Part shown: positions 1-10,416 of the stretch, piece by piece
Layout of the letters: every line of letters begins with the position of its first letter
How positions within the stretch are numbered: position 1 is the first letter of the stretch
DNA from: Pelagibacterales bacterium SAG-MED11
GTDB lineage: Bacteria; Pseudomonadota; Alphaproteobacteria; Pelagibacterales; Pelagibacteraceae
Length of the DNA stretch: 64,000 nucleotides
Direction: 5' to 3'
NCBI GenBank assembly: GCA_014654265.1
Contig: JACWDI010000001.1
Location: 248,001 to 312,000 of the forward strand
Position numbers and translations under genes: made by a program
Notes under the pieces: generated by a model
The model's input: the letters and a program-made list of their open reading frames with translations, nothing else
The model's database searches: none
Told to the model about the DNA's origin: nothing

Positions 1-1454
1 TGAATGTAAATATTAATTGGAATTTTGATAATTCTTATTCAAAATTACCTGAATCCTTCAAAGAAAATATTAAACCAGTAAAAGTAAAGAATCCTGAATT
101 AATCATGCTTAATAAAAGTTTAGCTTCAGATCTAGATTTAGATTTTTCTAATATAAATAAGATCGAATTATCAACATTATTTGCAGGAAATGAATTGCCT
201 GAAGATAGTAATTCAATCGCTCAAGCTTATGCAGGTCATCAATTTGGTCATTTTACAATGCTTGGAGACGGTAGAGCAGTTTTAATTGGAGAACATTTGT
301 CTAAAAATAAAGAGAGATATGATATTCAATTTAAAGGATCAGGGAAAACTGCCTTTTCAAGAAATGGTGACGGGAGAGCTGCATTAGGCCCAATGTTAAG
401 AGAATACTTAATAAGTGAGTCGATGCATTATTTGAACATACCAACAACAAGAAGTTTGGCTGTTGTTAAAACAGGTGAAGATGTAATTAGAGAAGCACCT
501 CTAATGGGAGCAATACTTACCAGAGTAGCTTCAAGTCATTTAAGAGTAGGAACATTTCAATATGTTGCGGCTAGAAATAAAAAAGATGAATTAGAAATAT
601 TATTAGATTATGTAATTAACAGACATTTTCCAAAGATTTTAAGCTCTAAAAATAAAGCTTTAGAACTTTTAAAAGTTGTTCTAGAAAAACAAGTTGATCT
701 AGTCATTAATTGGATGAGAGTTGGTTTTATTCATGGAGTGATGAATACAGATAATATGAGTATTTCAGGTGAAACAATCGATTATGGTCCATGCGCTTTC
801 ATGGATAATTATGATCCTAAGACAGTATTCAGCTCAATAGATAAAATGGGAAGATATGCGTATTGTAACCAACCTGTAATTACAAAATGGAATTTAGCAA
901 GATTTGCTGAAAGTTTGATACCTTTAATTGATGAAAATCAAGATAAAGCAGTAAAAGCTGCTACTGAAATAATCAATTCTTTTGAAAATAAATATGAAGA
1001 AAAATGGCTTGATATGATGAGGGATAAATTAGGCTTATCTGGAAAAGATGAAAAAGACAAATTTTTATTCATAGACCTACTGACTTGGATGCATGACAAA
1101 AAAATGGATTATACAAATACTTTTTGTCATTTAATGGAAGATGAAATTCAAAAAAATAAAGATTATGAAGATAAAGATTTTAAAAATTGGAAATTAAGAT
1201 GGAATGAAAGATTAAAAACTAATAATAATTCCCCTGAAAAATATTTGAAATTAATGAAAAGTGTAAATCCTCTAGTTATTCCTAGAAATCATAAAGTTGA
1301 AGAAGCACTTTATGCTGCTAATCAAAATGACTTAAAACCATTTCTAAAATTATTAGAAATTTTAGATAATCCCTACAAAAAAAATAAAGTTTCTATTGAA
1401 TACCAACTTCCTTCAGCTGCAAAAGAAAAATATCAAACTTTTTGTGGTACTTAA
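1..1454 (+). CDS. selO: SelO/YdiU-family (UPF0061) protein adenylyltransferase, 5' end at window edge
   Basis: Frame is open from position 3 (NVNINWNFDNSYSKLPESFKENIKPVKVKNPELIMLNKSLASDLDLD), the usual SelO N-terminus; also AYAGHQFGHF, LGDGRAVLIGE, GSGKTAFSRNGDGRAALGPMLREYLISE, IHGVMNTDNMSISGETIDYGPCAFMD. The track start at 105 is internal. Confidence 0.93.
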   Translation, partial: NVNINWNFDNSYSKLPESFKENIKPVKVKNPELIMLNKSLASDLDLDFSNINKIELSTLFAGNELPEDSNSIAQAYAGHQFGHFTMLGDGRAVLIGEHLSKNKERYDIQFKGSGKTAFSRNGDGRAALGPMLREYLISESMHYLNIPTTRSLAVVKTGEDVIREAPLMGAILTRVASSHLRVGTFQYVAARNKKDELEILLDYVINRHFPKILSSKNKALELLKVVLEKQVDLVINWMRVGFIHGVMNTDNMSISGETIDYGPCAFMDNYDPKTVFSSIDKMGRYAYCNQPVITKWNLARFAESLIPLIDENQDKAVKAATEIINSFENKYEEKWLDMMRDKLGLSGKDEKDKFLFIDLLTWMHDKKMDYTNTFCHLMEDEIQKNKDYEDKDFKNWKLRWNERLKTNNNSPEKYLKLMKSVNPLVIPRNHKVEEALYAANQNDLKPFLKLLEILDNPYKKNKVSIEYQLPSAAKEKYQTFCGT

Positions 1455-1455
1455 T

Positions 1456-2559
1456 CTAAAGAACGTAAGGTTCTGGTCTTGCTTTTTTTCCTAAAACTCT
1501 TTCTACAGCCATATTGGATATATCAATGGATTGATATGAGCCTGTAGTGATCAGTTCAGTCAAAGCTCTGCCTATTCCTGGGGCTTGCATCAAGCCTCTG
1601 CCTGTAAAGCCAGTTGCTAAATACACATTATCAAATTTAGGATGTTTACCTACTACAGCGTTATTATCTAATCGATTACAATCATAATAACCTGCCCAAC
1701 CACCTGTAAGTTTTAATTCTTCAAAAGCAGGAATTCTTTGAGCAAGTGCAGGCCATACTAATTCCTCAAAATCATCCCAAGCTGGCTCTAAATCTTTTGC
1801 TTCAAAAACAGATTTCGGTGATCCAGCTAAATATTCTTTTCCTTCAGGCCTCCAATAAACTCCCGTAGTCAAGTCGCCAGTTAAAGGCATTTCAGGAATG
1901 TGTTTTGGGCACTTAACTCTGAAAACAGTGTGTTTTTGAGGCTCAACTGGAATATCTTCTAAGAGTTCTTTAGTCCAACATCCTGCAGCAGATATAATTG
2001 TCTTTGCTTTAATCTCTGAAAGTGTTTTAACCTCTCCTTTTATAAATTCTGCACCTAGTTCCATAGCTTTACTTTTTAATGCACCATGAAACATGAATGG
2101 ATCAATCCAGCCTTCACTCTGGTTATCAGTGAATGTTGCTGTTTCTATACCATCGCTATTGATATAAGGAAAAAATTTCGGCAATTCAGATCCTTTAATA
2201 TTTTTTGTTCCAGCTTCACAAGCTTTGTGATTCTCAAGAGCTTTATATTGCTCCTCGGCATGTTCAGGTCCAAACATTAATAAGTATCCATTAGTAACCA
2301 TACTTGCTGTTGGTTTTGGATTTTTTTCGGTTTTAAGTAAATCAGGAATTTGAAAGATAAATTCTCTGGCAAATTTTCCAAGTAAAATATTTTCCGTTTG
2401 AAAAAACTGTCTCCTGAAACCACCTAAGGAGAGTGGAAAAGATGCAGTTTTATAAGTTGGATCTCTTTCAATAACTTTTACTTTTCTGCCTTCTTTAGAT
2501 AAAAAGTAAGCAGTTGCAGTACCGATTATTCCACCGCCAATTATAACAACATCATCCAT
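1456..2559 (-). CDS. FAD-dependent oxidoreductase, DAO (glycine/sarcosine oxidase-like) family
   Basis: MDDVVIIGGGIIGTATAYFLSKEGRKVKVIER Rossmann motif at the refined start; C-terminal VYLATGFTGRGLMQAPGIGRALTELI. Confidence 0.85.
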   Translation of the reverse strand: MDDVVIIGGGIIGTATAYFLSKEGRKVKVIERDPTYKTASFPLSLGGFRRQFFQTENILLGKFAREFIFQIPDLLKTEKNPKPTASMVTNGYLLMFGPEHAEEQYKALENHKACEAGTKNIKGSELPKFFPYINSDGIETATFTDNQSEGWIDPFMFHGALKSKAMELGAEFIKGEVKTLSEIKAKTIISAAGCWTKELLEDIPVEPQKHTVFRVKCPKHIPEMPLTGDLTTGVYWRPEGKEYLAGSPKSVFEAKDLEPAWDDFEELVWPALAQRIPAFEELKLTGGWAGYYDCNRLDNNAVVGKHPKFDNVYLATGFTGRGLMQAPGIGRALTELITTGSYQSIDISNMAVERVLGKKARPEPYVL

Positions 2560-3026
2560 TAATTTAAAATAAGTAAATTTATATTGAGGAATAAGGCATA
2601 GCAGCACCAAAGTAAATAAGGAATCATAAGGTAATAGCTTACAGAATTGACACGTTTAAATCTTATAATCAGAATAACGATCAAAAAGATTAGAATCATC
2701 AATATTGCTAATGCTAATAAAATTTGATGAAGTCCAAAAAAAACAATACTCCAAGTTGTATTAAAAACTATATGAATAAAATAAATGTATACAGTTTTCA
2801 TATCTCTATTTTTACTGTTCCAAAAAAACCAAATGGCTAATGTCATCATCAAATACAAGGTCGTCCAAACTGGTGCAAAAACCCAGTCTGGAGGATTGTA
2901 GTTTGACTTAATTAATTGTGAATACCATGGTTCCTTTAAGCTTATTGTCACTAATCCACCAATAAATGATGCAGAATAGGTAATAACTAAAAACAGAACG
3001 AATGAAAAAAATTTATTTTTGAGCAT
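2559..3026 (-). CDS. tspO: TspO/MBR family membrane protein
   Basis: WYSQLIKSNYNPPDWVFAPVWTTLYLMMTLAIWFFW is the TspO signature; multiple TM helices. Start set at MLKNKFF, 15 nt inside the track ORF. Confidence 0.88.
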   Translation of the reverse strand: MLKNKFFSFVLFLVITYSASFIGGLVTISLKEPWYSQLIKSNYNPPDWVFAPVWTTLYLMMTLAIWFFWNSKNRDMKTVYIYFIHIVFNTTWSIVFFGLHQILLALAILMILIFLIVILIIRFKRVNSVSYYLMIPYLLWCCYALFLNINLLILN

Positions 3027-3050
3027 ATAAGTATTATACATCAGTATAAG

Positions 3051-3812
3051 ATGAATAAAAAAACAATTTGGATAACCGGTGGAAGTACAGGCATAGGTAA
3101 GGCTTTAGCGATCAAATTTGCAAATGAAGGATGGAATGTAGCAATTTCAGCAAGAAGAGAAAATCTTCTTAGAGAAATTTCAGATAATCATGAAAATATA
3201 AATTCATTTCCGTTAGATGTTACTAATAAAGATAAATGTAAAGAGGTTTTCAATAATATAAAGAATCAATTTGAAAATATTGATATTTGTTTTTTCTCTA
3301 CAGGAACATGGAATCCAAAAAAAGAAAAGGATATAGATGTTGAACAAATAGAAGATGTATTTAAAGTAAATTTTTTTGGAACACTTAATAGTATAAAAAG
3401 TGTAGAGAAATACTTTAAAGAAAAAAAAAGTGGAACAATAACTATTGTTTCATCTATTGCAGGATATAGAGGTTTACCAAATTCAACTGGCTATGGTCCT
3501 TCAAAATCAGCCTTAAACAACTTAGCAGAAAGTTTATACTTTGATTTTAAAAGATCAAATGTGAGGATTTGTTTAGTAAGTCCCGGATTTATAAAAACAC
3601 CTATGACAGATAAAAATGATTTTAAAATGCCCTTTTTAAAAACTACAGATTATGCAGCTGAAAAAATTTACGACGGTTTAATAAATAAGAAAGTTTTTGA
3701 AATTCATTTTCCAAAATCTCTTACTTTAATACTTAAAATACTTAGCTTTTTACCAAGTAAAATTTATTTTGGCTTAATAGGAAAAATGACAAAATATCAA
3801 AAGAATGATTAA
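3051..3812 (+). CDS. Short-chain dehydrogenase/reductase (SDR)
   Basis: ITGGSTGIGKALA, SSIAGYRGLPNSTGYGPSKSAL, LVSPGFIKTPMT. Confidence 0.9.
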   Translation: MNKKTIWITGGSTGIGKALAIKFANEGWNVAISARRENLLREISDNHENINSFPLDVTNKDKCKEVFNNIKNQFENIDICFFSTGTWNPKKEKDIDVEQIEDVFKVNFFGTLNSIKSVEKYFKEKKSGTITIVSSIAGYRGLPNSTGYGPSKSALNNLAESLYFDFKRSNVRICLVSPGFIKTPMTDKNDFKMPFLKTTDYAAEKIYDGLINKKVFEIHFPKSLTLILKILSFLPSKIYFGLIGKMTKYQKND

Positions 3813-4354
3813 TCCTTAACAAATACGACTGTCAATTCAGCAACTTTAAAACCAAATTTAGTCATCACTGCTCTATTGATAGCTACTCGTTCATCTTGTT
3901 TAAAAATCCAGTCATCAAATGTGATTTTCATTTGTTTACCTTTGACAGGTACCAATAATACATATTCAAATTTAAATGCTGGTCCATAAGAATAACCTTT
4001 TGCTTTTCCCACAACATCTCCTGCAGTGCCTTCGTAATTATTGTCATCTATTTTTGTAATCTGCCATTGTCTAGTTTGAACCTCGCCATCATCCCAATTA
4101 AATTTTTCATCAAGAATTAATTGTTTACCATCCCATTTTCCATCTAAATCGGCTGAAAACTGTCTTGTAACTTTCCCTGATCGGTTTTGAAGTACTCCCC
4201 AAGCTTTTACATTGCCTGATAAATAATTTTCAATAATTAATCTTGGTTCTTTATTTTTAAAATCTTCTGGTTTCATAGAACTATTCTTTGAACAACTTGT
4301 AATTAAGAATAATGAAATTATCAATAAAATTGATTTAATAGTTTTGTTTTGCAC
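3809..4354 (-). CDS. DUF3833-like lipoprotein
   Basis: Lipobox-like signal peptide (LFLITSCSKN); FSADLDGKWDGKQLILDEKFNWDDGEVQTRQWQI pattern; genomic context. Confidence 0.75.
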   Translation of the reverse strand: MQNKTIKSILLIISLFLITSCSKNSSMKPEDFKNKEPRLIIENYLSGNVKAWGVLQNRSGKVTRQFSADLDGKWDGKQLILDEKFNWDDGEVQTRQWQITKIDDNNYEGTAGDVVGKAKGYSYGPAFKFEYVLLVPVKGKQMKITFDDWIFKQDERVAINRAVMTKFGFKVAELTVVFVKD

Positions 4355-4368
4355 GATTCTCCTTAAAA

Positions 4369-5547
4369 TTATTTGTTTTGAATTGAAAATTGTATTAGGT
4401 CTATATTTTTTGATTTGAATCCCGCTTCACAGTAACACAAGTAAAATTCCCACATTCTTTTAAAAGTTAAATCAAAACCTTGATTTTTAATTAAATTCCA
4501 TTTCTTATTAAATTCTTTTCTCCACAAGGCCAAAGTATTAGAATAATGGTCTGCATAAGACTCGTACGACTTTATAGTTAGTCCATTATCAGAAACATAT
4601 CTATTTATACTATTTTTATTTGGCAGAAATCCTCCGGGAAAGATATATTTTTGAATAAAATCCTGTTTATTTTTATATCGATCAAACAAATTATCATCTA
4701 TCGTAATTGCTTGAATGGCAGCTTTCCCATTATTTGATAAATTATTCTTTATTGTTTTAAAATAACCCTCTAAATAGTTTTGTCCTACTGCTTCAATCAT
4801 CTCAATTGATGCAATTGAATTATACTTATTATTTAAATCTCTATAATCTTTTATTTCAATATTAACTTTCTCATTTAATCCACATTTATGAATTCTCTCT
4901 TTAGCATATTCAAATTGTTTTCTTGAGATTGTAATACAATCCAATTTTATATCATATTTTTTTCCAAGGTATTCTGCAAAGCCTCCCCAACCGCAACCAA
5001 TCTCCAAAACTCGATCACCATTACTTGGCTGGATTAAGTCAATAAGTTTTTGATATTTATTATTTTGAGCGTCTGACAAATTTTCAGTTGTTTGATCAAA
5101 AATAGCACTAGAATAAGTCAACGATTTATCCAACCATAAAGAAAAAAATTCATTTCCTAAATCATAATGCTTCGCAATATTTGCTTTACTTCTTTTTTTT
5201 GTATTTTTAATAAAAAATTTTTTAAACAAATTAATTAGAGGAAGATCTAGTAATCCTGAGAATTTATGAATAGTATTAATATTTCTTGCTGTTATTTCTA
5301 TTAAGTTTGAGAGATTATCTGTTTCAAATTCATCTCTCATATAACTCTCAGCGAAACCAATACTTCCACCTTTTATCAAATTAAAACAAAAGTCAGCTTT
5401 TTTTATTTTTAGATTTGATCTTAAATCACTTTGAACATCGCCAAACTTAAAAACTTCTCCATGATAATTCTTAATTTCTAAATAACCAAATTTGATATCT
5501 TTAAGAGTTTTAAAAACTAGTTTGTCTGAAATTTTATATAAATTCAT
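4369..5547 (-). CDS. Cyclopropane-fatty-acyl-phospholipid synthase family methyltransferase
   Basis: NIAKHYDLGNEFFSLWLDKSLTYSSAIF, VLEIGCGWGGFAEYLG, SIEMIEAVGQNYLEGYF. Confidence 0.9.
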   Translation of the reverse strand: MNLYKISDKLVFKTLKDIKFGYLEIKNYHGEVFKFGDVQSDLRSNLKIKKADFCFNLIKGGSIGFAESYMRDEFETDNLSNLIEITARNINTIHKFSGLLDLPLINLFKKFFIKNTKKRSKANIAKHYDLGNEFFSLWLDKSLTYSSAIFDQTTENLSDAQNNKYQKLIDLIQPSNGDRVLEIGCGWGGFAEYLGKKYDIKLDCITISRKQFEYAKERIHKCGLNEKVNIEIKDYRDLNNKYNSIASIEMIEAVGQNYLEGYFKTIKNNLSNNGKAAIQAITIDDNLFDRYKNKQDFIQKYIFPGGFLPNKNSINRYVSDNGLTIKSYESYADHYSNTLALWRKEFNKKWNLIKNQGFDLTFKRMWEFYLCYCEAGFKSKNIDLIQFSIQNK

Positions 5548-6308
5548 TAATTCTCAAATGTAATATTATTTTTGATTTTTATTTTTTTTTTAATGAACTT
5601 AATTCCTTTAGCCCACAATTTAAAGGCTTCAAAATGTATCGCTAAAATGATTTTTAAAGTCATTAATGGGTGTTTTAGGTAAGACTTAATTAACTCTATG
5701 CTTGTAAAATTTACTCTATTTCCATCCTGAGAAGCATATAATATCTTTTCATTATCTTGATATTGGTCAATTATAACTGATATTTTTTCACTTGGTTTTA
5801 AAAGCCTAAAGAAATAATTACAATTCATCTCAATAAAAGGAGAAACATGAAATTTTTTTGAACAATTGTGCTGTAAAAGATTATCGTTATTCTTTGTTTT
5901 GAAAATATAAGTATGCTGTTCTCCAAATGTGTTTTTAACCTCATAAAGTATTGAAATTAGATTTTCTTCTTCATCATAGATATAAAAGACACTCAATGGA
6001 TTAAAAACATATCCTAGAATTCTTGGATAACATAAAAGTTTAATCTTAATATTTTTGTAAACTATATTATTTTGATCTAAGTTTCTTTTTACCCAGTCTT
6101 CAAGTGATGAGCCATCTCTATCTCCATGATCCTTTTCAAAAAAACTAATCAGATTAAAACGGTTATATGAAAAAAACTTAATTTTCTTATCAAGAATTTT
6201 TAATTCGGCTAAATCAATTAATAAAGAAAATACATCATATTTAAAAAAATGCATTTTTGGTTTAAATCTTTTATGAATAACAGTGCCATTATATATAAAA
6301 CTAGTCAT
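5547..6308 (-). CDS. DUF1365 family protein
   Basis: Starts MTSFIYNGTVIHKRFKPKMHFFKYDVFSLLIDL; LCYPRILGYVFNPLSVFYIYD; VKNTFGEQHTYIF. Confidence 0.88.
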   Translation of the reverse strand: MTSFIYNGTVIHKRFKPKMHFFKYDVFSLLIDLAELKILDKKIKFFSYNRFNLISFFEKDHGDRDGSSLEDWVKRNLDQNNIVYKNIKIKLLCYPRILGYVFNPLSVFYIYDEEENLISILYEVKNTFGEQHTYIFKTKNNDNLLQHNCSKKFHVSPFIEMNCNYFFRLLKPSEKISVIIDQYQDNEKILYASQDGNRVNFTSIELIKSYLKHPLMTLKIILAIHFEAFKLWAKGIKFIKKKIKIKNNITFEN

Positions 6309-7539
6309 CGAAGTTTTTGATCATTTCAATCGATGACTTTATTCCATCTTCATGAAAACCGTAACCAAAATAACTACCACAATAAAGGATATTTCTTTTG
6401 TTTTGTAAGTTTGTGAGTTGACTTTGAAAATTTAATGAGGATTGATCAAAATATGGGTGGGTAAATCTTACTTTTTTTAGAATTTTTGACTCATTAATCT
6501 CAAAATAAGGATTTAATGTTAGAAAAATATTTTCCTCACATTTAAGGTTTTGTAATAAATTTAACCAATATGTTATAGAATTTTTTTCTATTTCATCTTT
6601 TTTGATTGAAGAATTCCATGAGCACCAAGCTTTTTTATTTTTTGGCATAGCTTTTTCATCAGTATGAACATAAGCAATATTCTCCTTATATTTATAGTTA
6701 GATAATACATTTTTTTCCTGATCAGTAGGATTGTCAATTATCGATAGAGCTTCATCTGCGTGTGTTGCTAGAACAACTTTGTCGTAATTAAAGTATTCGC
6801 TTTCTCCACCATAATATAAATCTATACCTGACGTTTTAGTCTTAATTTTTTTTATTGGGTAATTTTTAAAATGTTCCCCACTGATTTTTGAAAGAATATC
6901 TTTAACATATGTTCTGCTTCGATTTGAAACCGTATACCACTGGGGTCTATTTTTTAATTTAAAGAGACCATGATTTTGGAAAAACTTTAAAAAAAAACTC
7001 AATGGCATTTGGCTAGCAGCACTAGGCGGCATTGACCAAATAGCAGAAACCATTGGTATCAAATGATAATTGATAAATTCTTTTGAAAGATTTTCATTAT
7101 TTAGATAATCACCAAGAGTTTTCTCTTCATGATCTTTTTTCATGTTATCACATTTTTTATAAAACCTAATTATGTCAAAAAACATCTTAAGGAATTTAAA
7201 ATTAAATAAATTAGTTTTATTGGAGAAAATTCCACTTAATCCTTTCCCACAGTACTCAAATGAAGAGTTTTCAACTGATACAGAAAAAGACATATCACTT
7301 TTTTCTATTGCGATATTATTTTCATCAAAAAAATTAATTAAATGGGGATAAGTAGCAAAGTTAAAAACTATAAACCCTATATCCACAGAAACTTTTTTTA
7401 GACCAAATGATAGATCAATAGTATGAGAGTGACCTCCAAAATGATCTTCTTTTTCAAAAAGATCGACATGATGTTTTTTTGATAAATAATATGCAGCACT
7501 TAATCCTGAAATACCTGATCCAACTACAGCAATTTTCAT
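6301..7539 (-). CDS. FAD-dependent amine oxidase-like protein
   Basis: MKIAVVGSGISGLSAAYYLSKKHHVDLFEKEDHFGGHSHTI; LATHADEALSII; ILYCGSYFGYGFHEDGIKSSIE. Confidence 0.87.
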   Translation of the reverse strand: MKIAVVGSGISGLSAAYYLSKKHHVDLFEKEDHFGGHSHTIDLSFGLKKVSVDIGFIVFNFATYPHLINFFDENNIAIEKSDMSFSVSVENSSFEYCGKGLSGIFSNKTNLFNFKFLKMFFDIIRFYKKCDNMKKDHEEKTLGDYLNNENLSKEFINYHLIPMVSAIWSMPPSAASQMPLSFFLKFFQNHGLFKLKNRPQWYTVSNRSRTYVKDILSKISGEHFKNYPIKKIKTKTSGIDLYYGGESEYFNYDKVVLATHADEALSIIDNPTDQEKNVLSNYKYKENIAYVHTDEKAMPKNKKAWCSWNSSIKKDEIEKNSITYWLNLLQNLKCEENIFLTLNPYFEINESKILKKVRFTHPYFDQSSLNFQSQLTNLQNKRNILYCGSYFGYGFHEDGIKSSIEMIKNFDD

Positions 7540-7545
7540 TAAATG

Positions 7546-10416
7546 TTATGCTGCATCTTCTTTAAATTCATCCATACTCGGACAAGTACAAAAAATATTC
7601 TTATCACCGTAAACATTGTCTACTCTTGCTACTGGTGGCCAAAATTTATTAGCTCTTAAAAATTTAGCTGGATAAGCTGCTTCTTGTCTTGTGTATTTGT
7701 GTTCCCAATTATCTGAAGCAAGCTCAGAGTCTGTATGAGGTGCATTTTTAATTGGATTATCAATTTTATCAAATTTACCTGATTTAATCTTATCTATCTC
7801 TTGCTTAATTTTAATCAAAGTGTCACAAAATCTATCTAATTCTGATAAGCTTTCACTCTCTGTTGGCTCGATCATCATAGTGCCAGCTACAGGCCATGAC
7901 ATTGTTGGTGCATGAAATCCAAAATCAATTAATCTTTTTGCTATATCTTCTTCAGTTACACCTGTTTCTGATTTAATATTTCTAATATCAATAATACATT
8001 CATGAGCAACATTTCCTTGTGATCCTTTATATAAAATTGGAAAATGATCTTTTAGTCTATGCGCAATATAATTTGCGTTAAGTATTGCAACTTGAGAAGC
8101 AAGCTTTAATCCTTCTGATCCCATCATTTTAATGTACATCCAAGAGATCGATAGAATACTAGAGCTCCCCCAAGGAGCTGCTGAAACTGCTCCAATTCCA
8201 GTTGTTGGTCCACAATCTTCAATAACTGGATGATTAGGAAGATAAACTTGTAAATGTCTTTTACATGCAATAGGTCCCATTCCTGGCCCTCCTCCACCAT
8301 GTGGAATACAAAATGTTTTGTGTAAGTTTATATGACAAACATCTGGACCAAAATTTCCAGGCTTAGCAATTCCAACTAATGCATTTAAATTAGCTCCATC
8401 CATGTAGACCTGACCACCATGTTTATGAACTAATTCACAAATATCAATTATTTTTTCCTCAAATACTCCATGGGTAGATGGGTAAGTTACCATTAATGCC
8501 CCAAGGTTTTCAGAGTGTTGCTCTGCTTTTTTCTTTAAATCATCAAAATCAACATTTCCCTCTTTATCACAATTAACAACAACCACTTTCATTCCAACCA
8601 TCTGAGCACTCGCTGGATTAGTACCGTGTGCTGAACTTGGAATTAAACATATATTACGATTACCCTCGCCTCTATCTAAATGATACTTTCGAATAACCAT
8701 TAAACCTGCATATTCTCCTTGAGCACCTGCGTTAGGTTGTAGGGAAACACCTGAAAAACCAGTTATAGAACGTAACCAATTTTTAAGGTCAGTAAATAAA
8801 TCTCTAAACCCTTCCATTTGTTCAATTGGAACAAACGGATGAGGTTCTGCAAATTCTTTCCAAGAAATTGGGATCATTTCAGCAGCAGCATTTAACTTCA
8901 TTGTACATGAGCCAAGTGCAATCATTGTTCTATTCAATGCTATATCTTTATCTTCTAATCTTTTTAAATATCTAAGCATTTCAGTCTCGGAATGATAAGA
9001 GTTGAAAACTGGATGTTCTAAATATTTTGAAGTTCTTGATAAGTTTTTTGGAAGATTGGGTAAACTAACTGATGGATCCTCTTTTTTGATTGATTCTGCT
9101 GCATTAAAAATTTTTAATAGTTGATTTACTCTATATACATTTTTTCTCTCATCGAATGAAACGGCAAGCATTTCAGAATTTACTTTTCGTATGTTTACTC
9201 TTTGATTCAGAGCATTTTTATAAATTTGATCAGTCTTGTCTTTGGTAATAATCGTAACAGTATCAAAAAAATAGTTAGAATAAAGTTCATATCCAGACTG
9301 TTTTATTTTATCAGCAAAACTTTTTGCTAATTGAGACACTCTCTCAGAAATATTTTTAATTCCATCTGGTCCATGATAAATAGCATATGCTGCAGAAACA
9401 ATTGCTAATAAAGCTTGAGCAGTACAAATATTACTTGTCGCCTTATCTCTTCTGATATGTTGCTCTCTAGTTTGTAGGGATAATCTATATGCCTTGTTAC
9501 CATGTCTATCAACTGACACACCAACAATTCTTCCGGGCATTGATCTTTTATAGTCATCTTTTGTTGCAAAAAAAGCTGCGTGTGGACCTCCATATCCCAT
9601 TGGAATTCCAAATCGTTGAGAGCTTCCAACCGCTATATCGGCACCGAGCTCTCTTGGTGTTTTTAGTTTTGCTAATGCCAACAGATCACAAGCTAATATT
9701 GCCTTCCCATTCTTTTTATGAATTTTACTAATTGCTTCACTTGGGTCCTTAATATCCCCTAAAGTGCCAGGATATTGTAAAATTCCACAAACTAAATCTT
9801 CCTTTAACTGGTCTAAAACTACATCTTCTTTACCAACTAAAACTTTTAATCCCATCGGTTCAGCTCTTGTTTGAATTACATTTATTGTTTGAGGATGACA
9901 ATCCTCAGAAACAAAAACTAAATTACTATCTTTTTTATTTAATCTATGACTTAGACCCATAGCCTCTGCTGCTGCTGTACCTTCATCTAATAAAGAAGCA
10001 TTAGCAATATCCATTCCAGTGAAGTCAACGATCATTTGTTGAAAGTTCAATAACATCTCAAGTCTTCCTTGAGCTACCTCAGGCTGATAAGGTGTATATG
10101 AAGTATACCAACCAGGATTTTCTAATATATTTCTTAAGATTACATAGGGTGTGTATGTTCCATAATAACCCATGCCAATAAAATTTGAGTAAACTTGATT
10201 TTTTTTAGACATTACTCTTAATTTTCTTAAAGCCTCGTACTCTGAATTTGACTCACCAATATTAAGTTCGCCTTTAAATTTTATTTTTTCAGGAACAGTA
10301 TTGTCAATTAAGTCATCTAATGATTTAAAATTTAATTCTTTTAACATTTTTGATTGGTCTTCTTTAGAGGGTCCAATGTGTCTTTTTAAAAAATCTTTTT
10401 CTGAATTGGGTAACAT
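7546..10416 (-). CDS. gcvP: Glycine dehydrogenase (aminomethyl-transferring), single-chain P protein
   Basis: 956 aa; RHIGPS start; AMLDEGTA-type motif; CHINLHKTFCIPHGGGGPGMGPI PLP lysine region. Confidence 0.97.
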   Translation of the reverse strand: MLPNSEKDFLKRHIGPSKEDQSKMLKELNFKSLDDLIDNTVPEKIKFKGELNIGESNSEYEALRKLRVMSKKNQVYSNFIGMGYYGTYTPYVILRNILENPGWYTSYTPYQPEVAQGRLEMLLNFQQMIVDFTGMDIANASLLDEGTAAAEAMGLSHRLNKKDSNLVFVSEDCHPQTINVIQTRAEPMGLKVLVGKEDVVLDQLKEDLVCGILQYPGTLGDIKDPSEAISKIHKKNGKAILACDLLALAKLKTPRELGADIAVGSSQRFGIPMGYGGPHAAFFATKDDYKRSMPGRIVGVSVDRHGNKAYRLSLQTREQHIRRDKATSNICTAQALLAIVSAAYAIYHGPDGIKNISERVSQLAKSFADKIKQSGYELYSNYFFDTVTIITKDKTDQIYKNALNQRVNIRKVNSEMLAVSFDERKNVYRVNQLLKIFNAAESIKKEDPSVSLPNLPKNLSRTSKYLEHPVFNSYHSETEMLRYLKRLEDKDIALNRTMIALGSCTMKLNAAAEMIPISWKEFAEPHPFVPIEQMEGFRDLFTDLKNWLRSITGFSGVSLQPNAGAQGEYAGLMVIRKYHLDRGEGNRNICLIPSSAHGTNPASAQMVGMKVVVVNCDKEGNVDFDDLKKKAEQHSENLGALMVTYPSTHGVFEEKIIDICELVHKHGGQVYMDGANLNALVGIAKPGNFGPDVCHINLHKTFCIPHGGGGPGMGPIACKRHLQVYLPNHPVIEDCGPTTGIGAVSAAPWGSSSILSISWMYIKMMGSEGLKLASQVAILNANYIAHRLKDHFPILYKGSQGNVAHECIIDIRNIKSETGVTEEDIAKRLIDFGFHAPTMSWPVAGTMMIEPTESESLSELDRFCDTLIKIKQEIDKIKSGKFDKIDNPIKNAPHTDSELASDNWEHKYTRQEAAYPAKFLRANKFWPPVARVDNVYGDKNIFCTCPSMDEFKEDAA

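Noticed and set aside
9405-9731. Short ORFs inside gcvP on both strands
   Set aside because: Alternative-frame/antisense artefacts in a strongly conserved gene.
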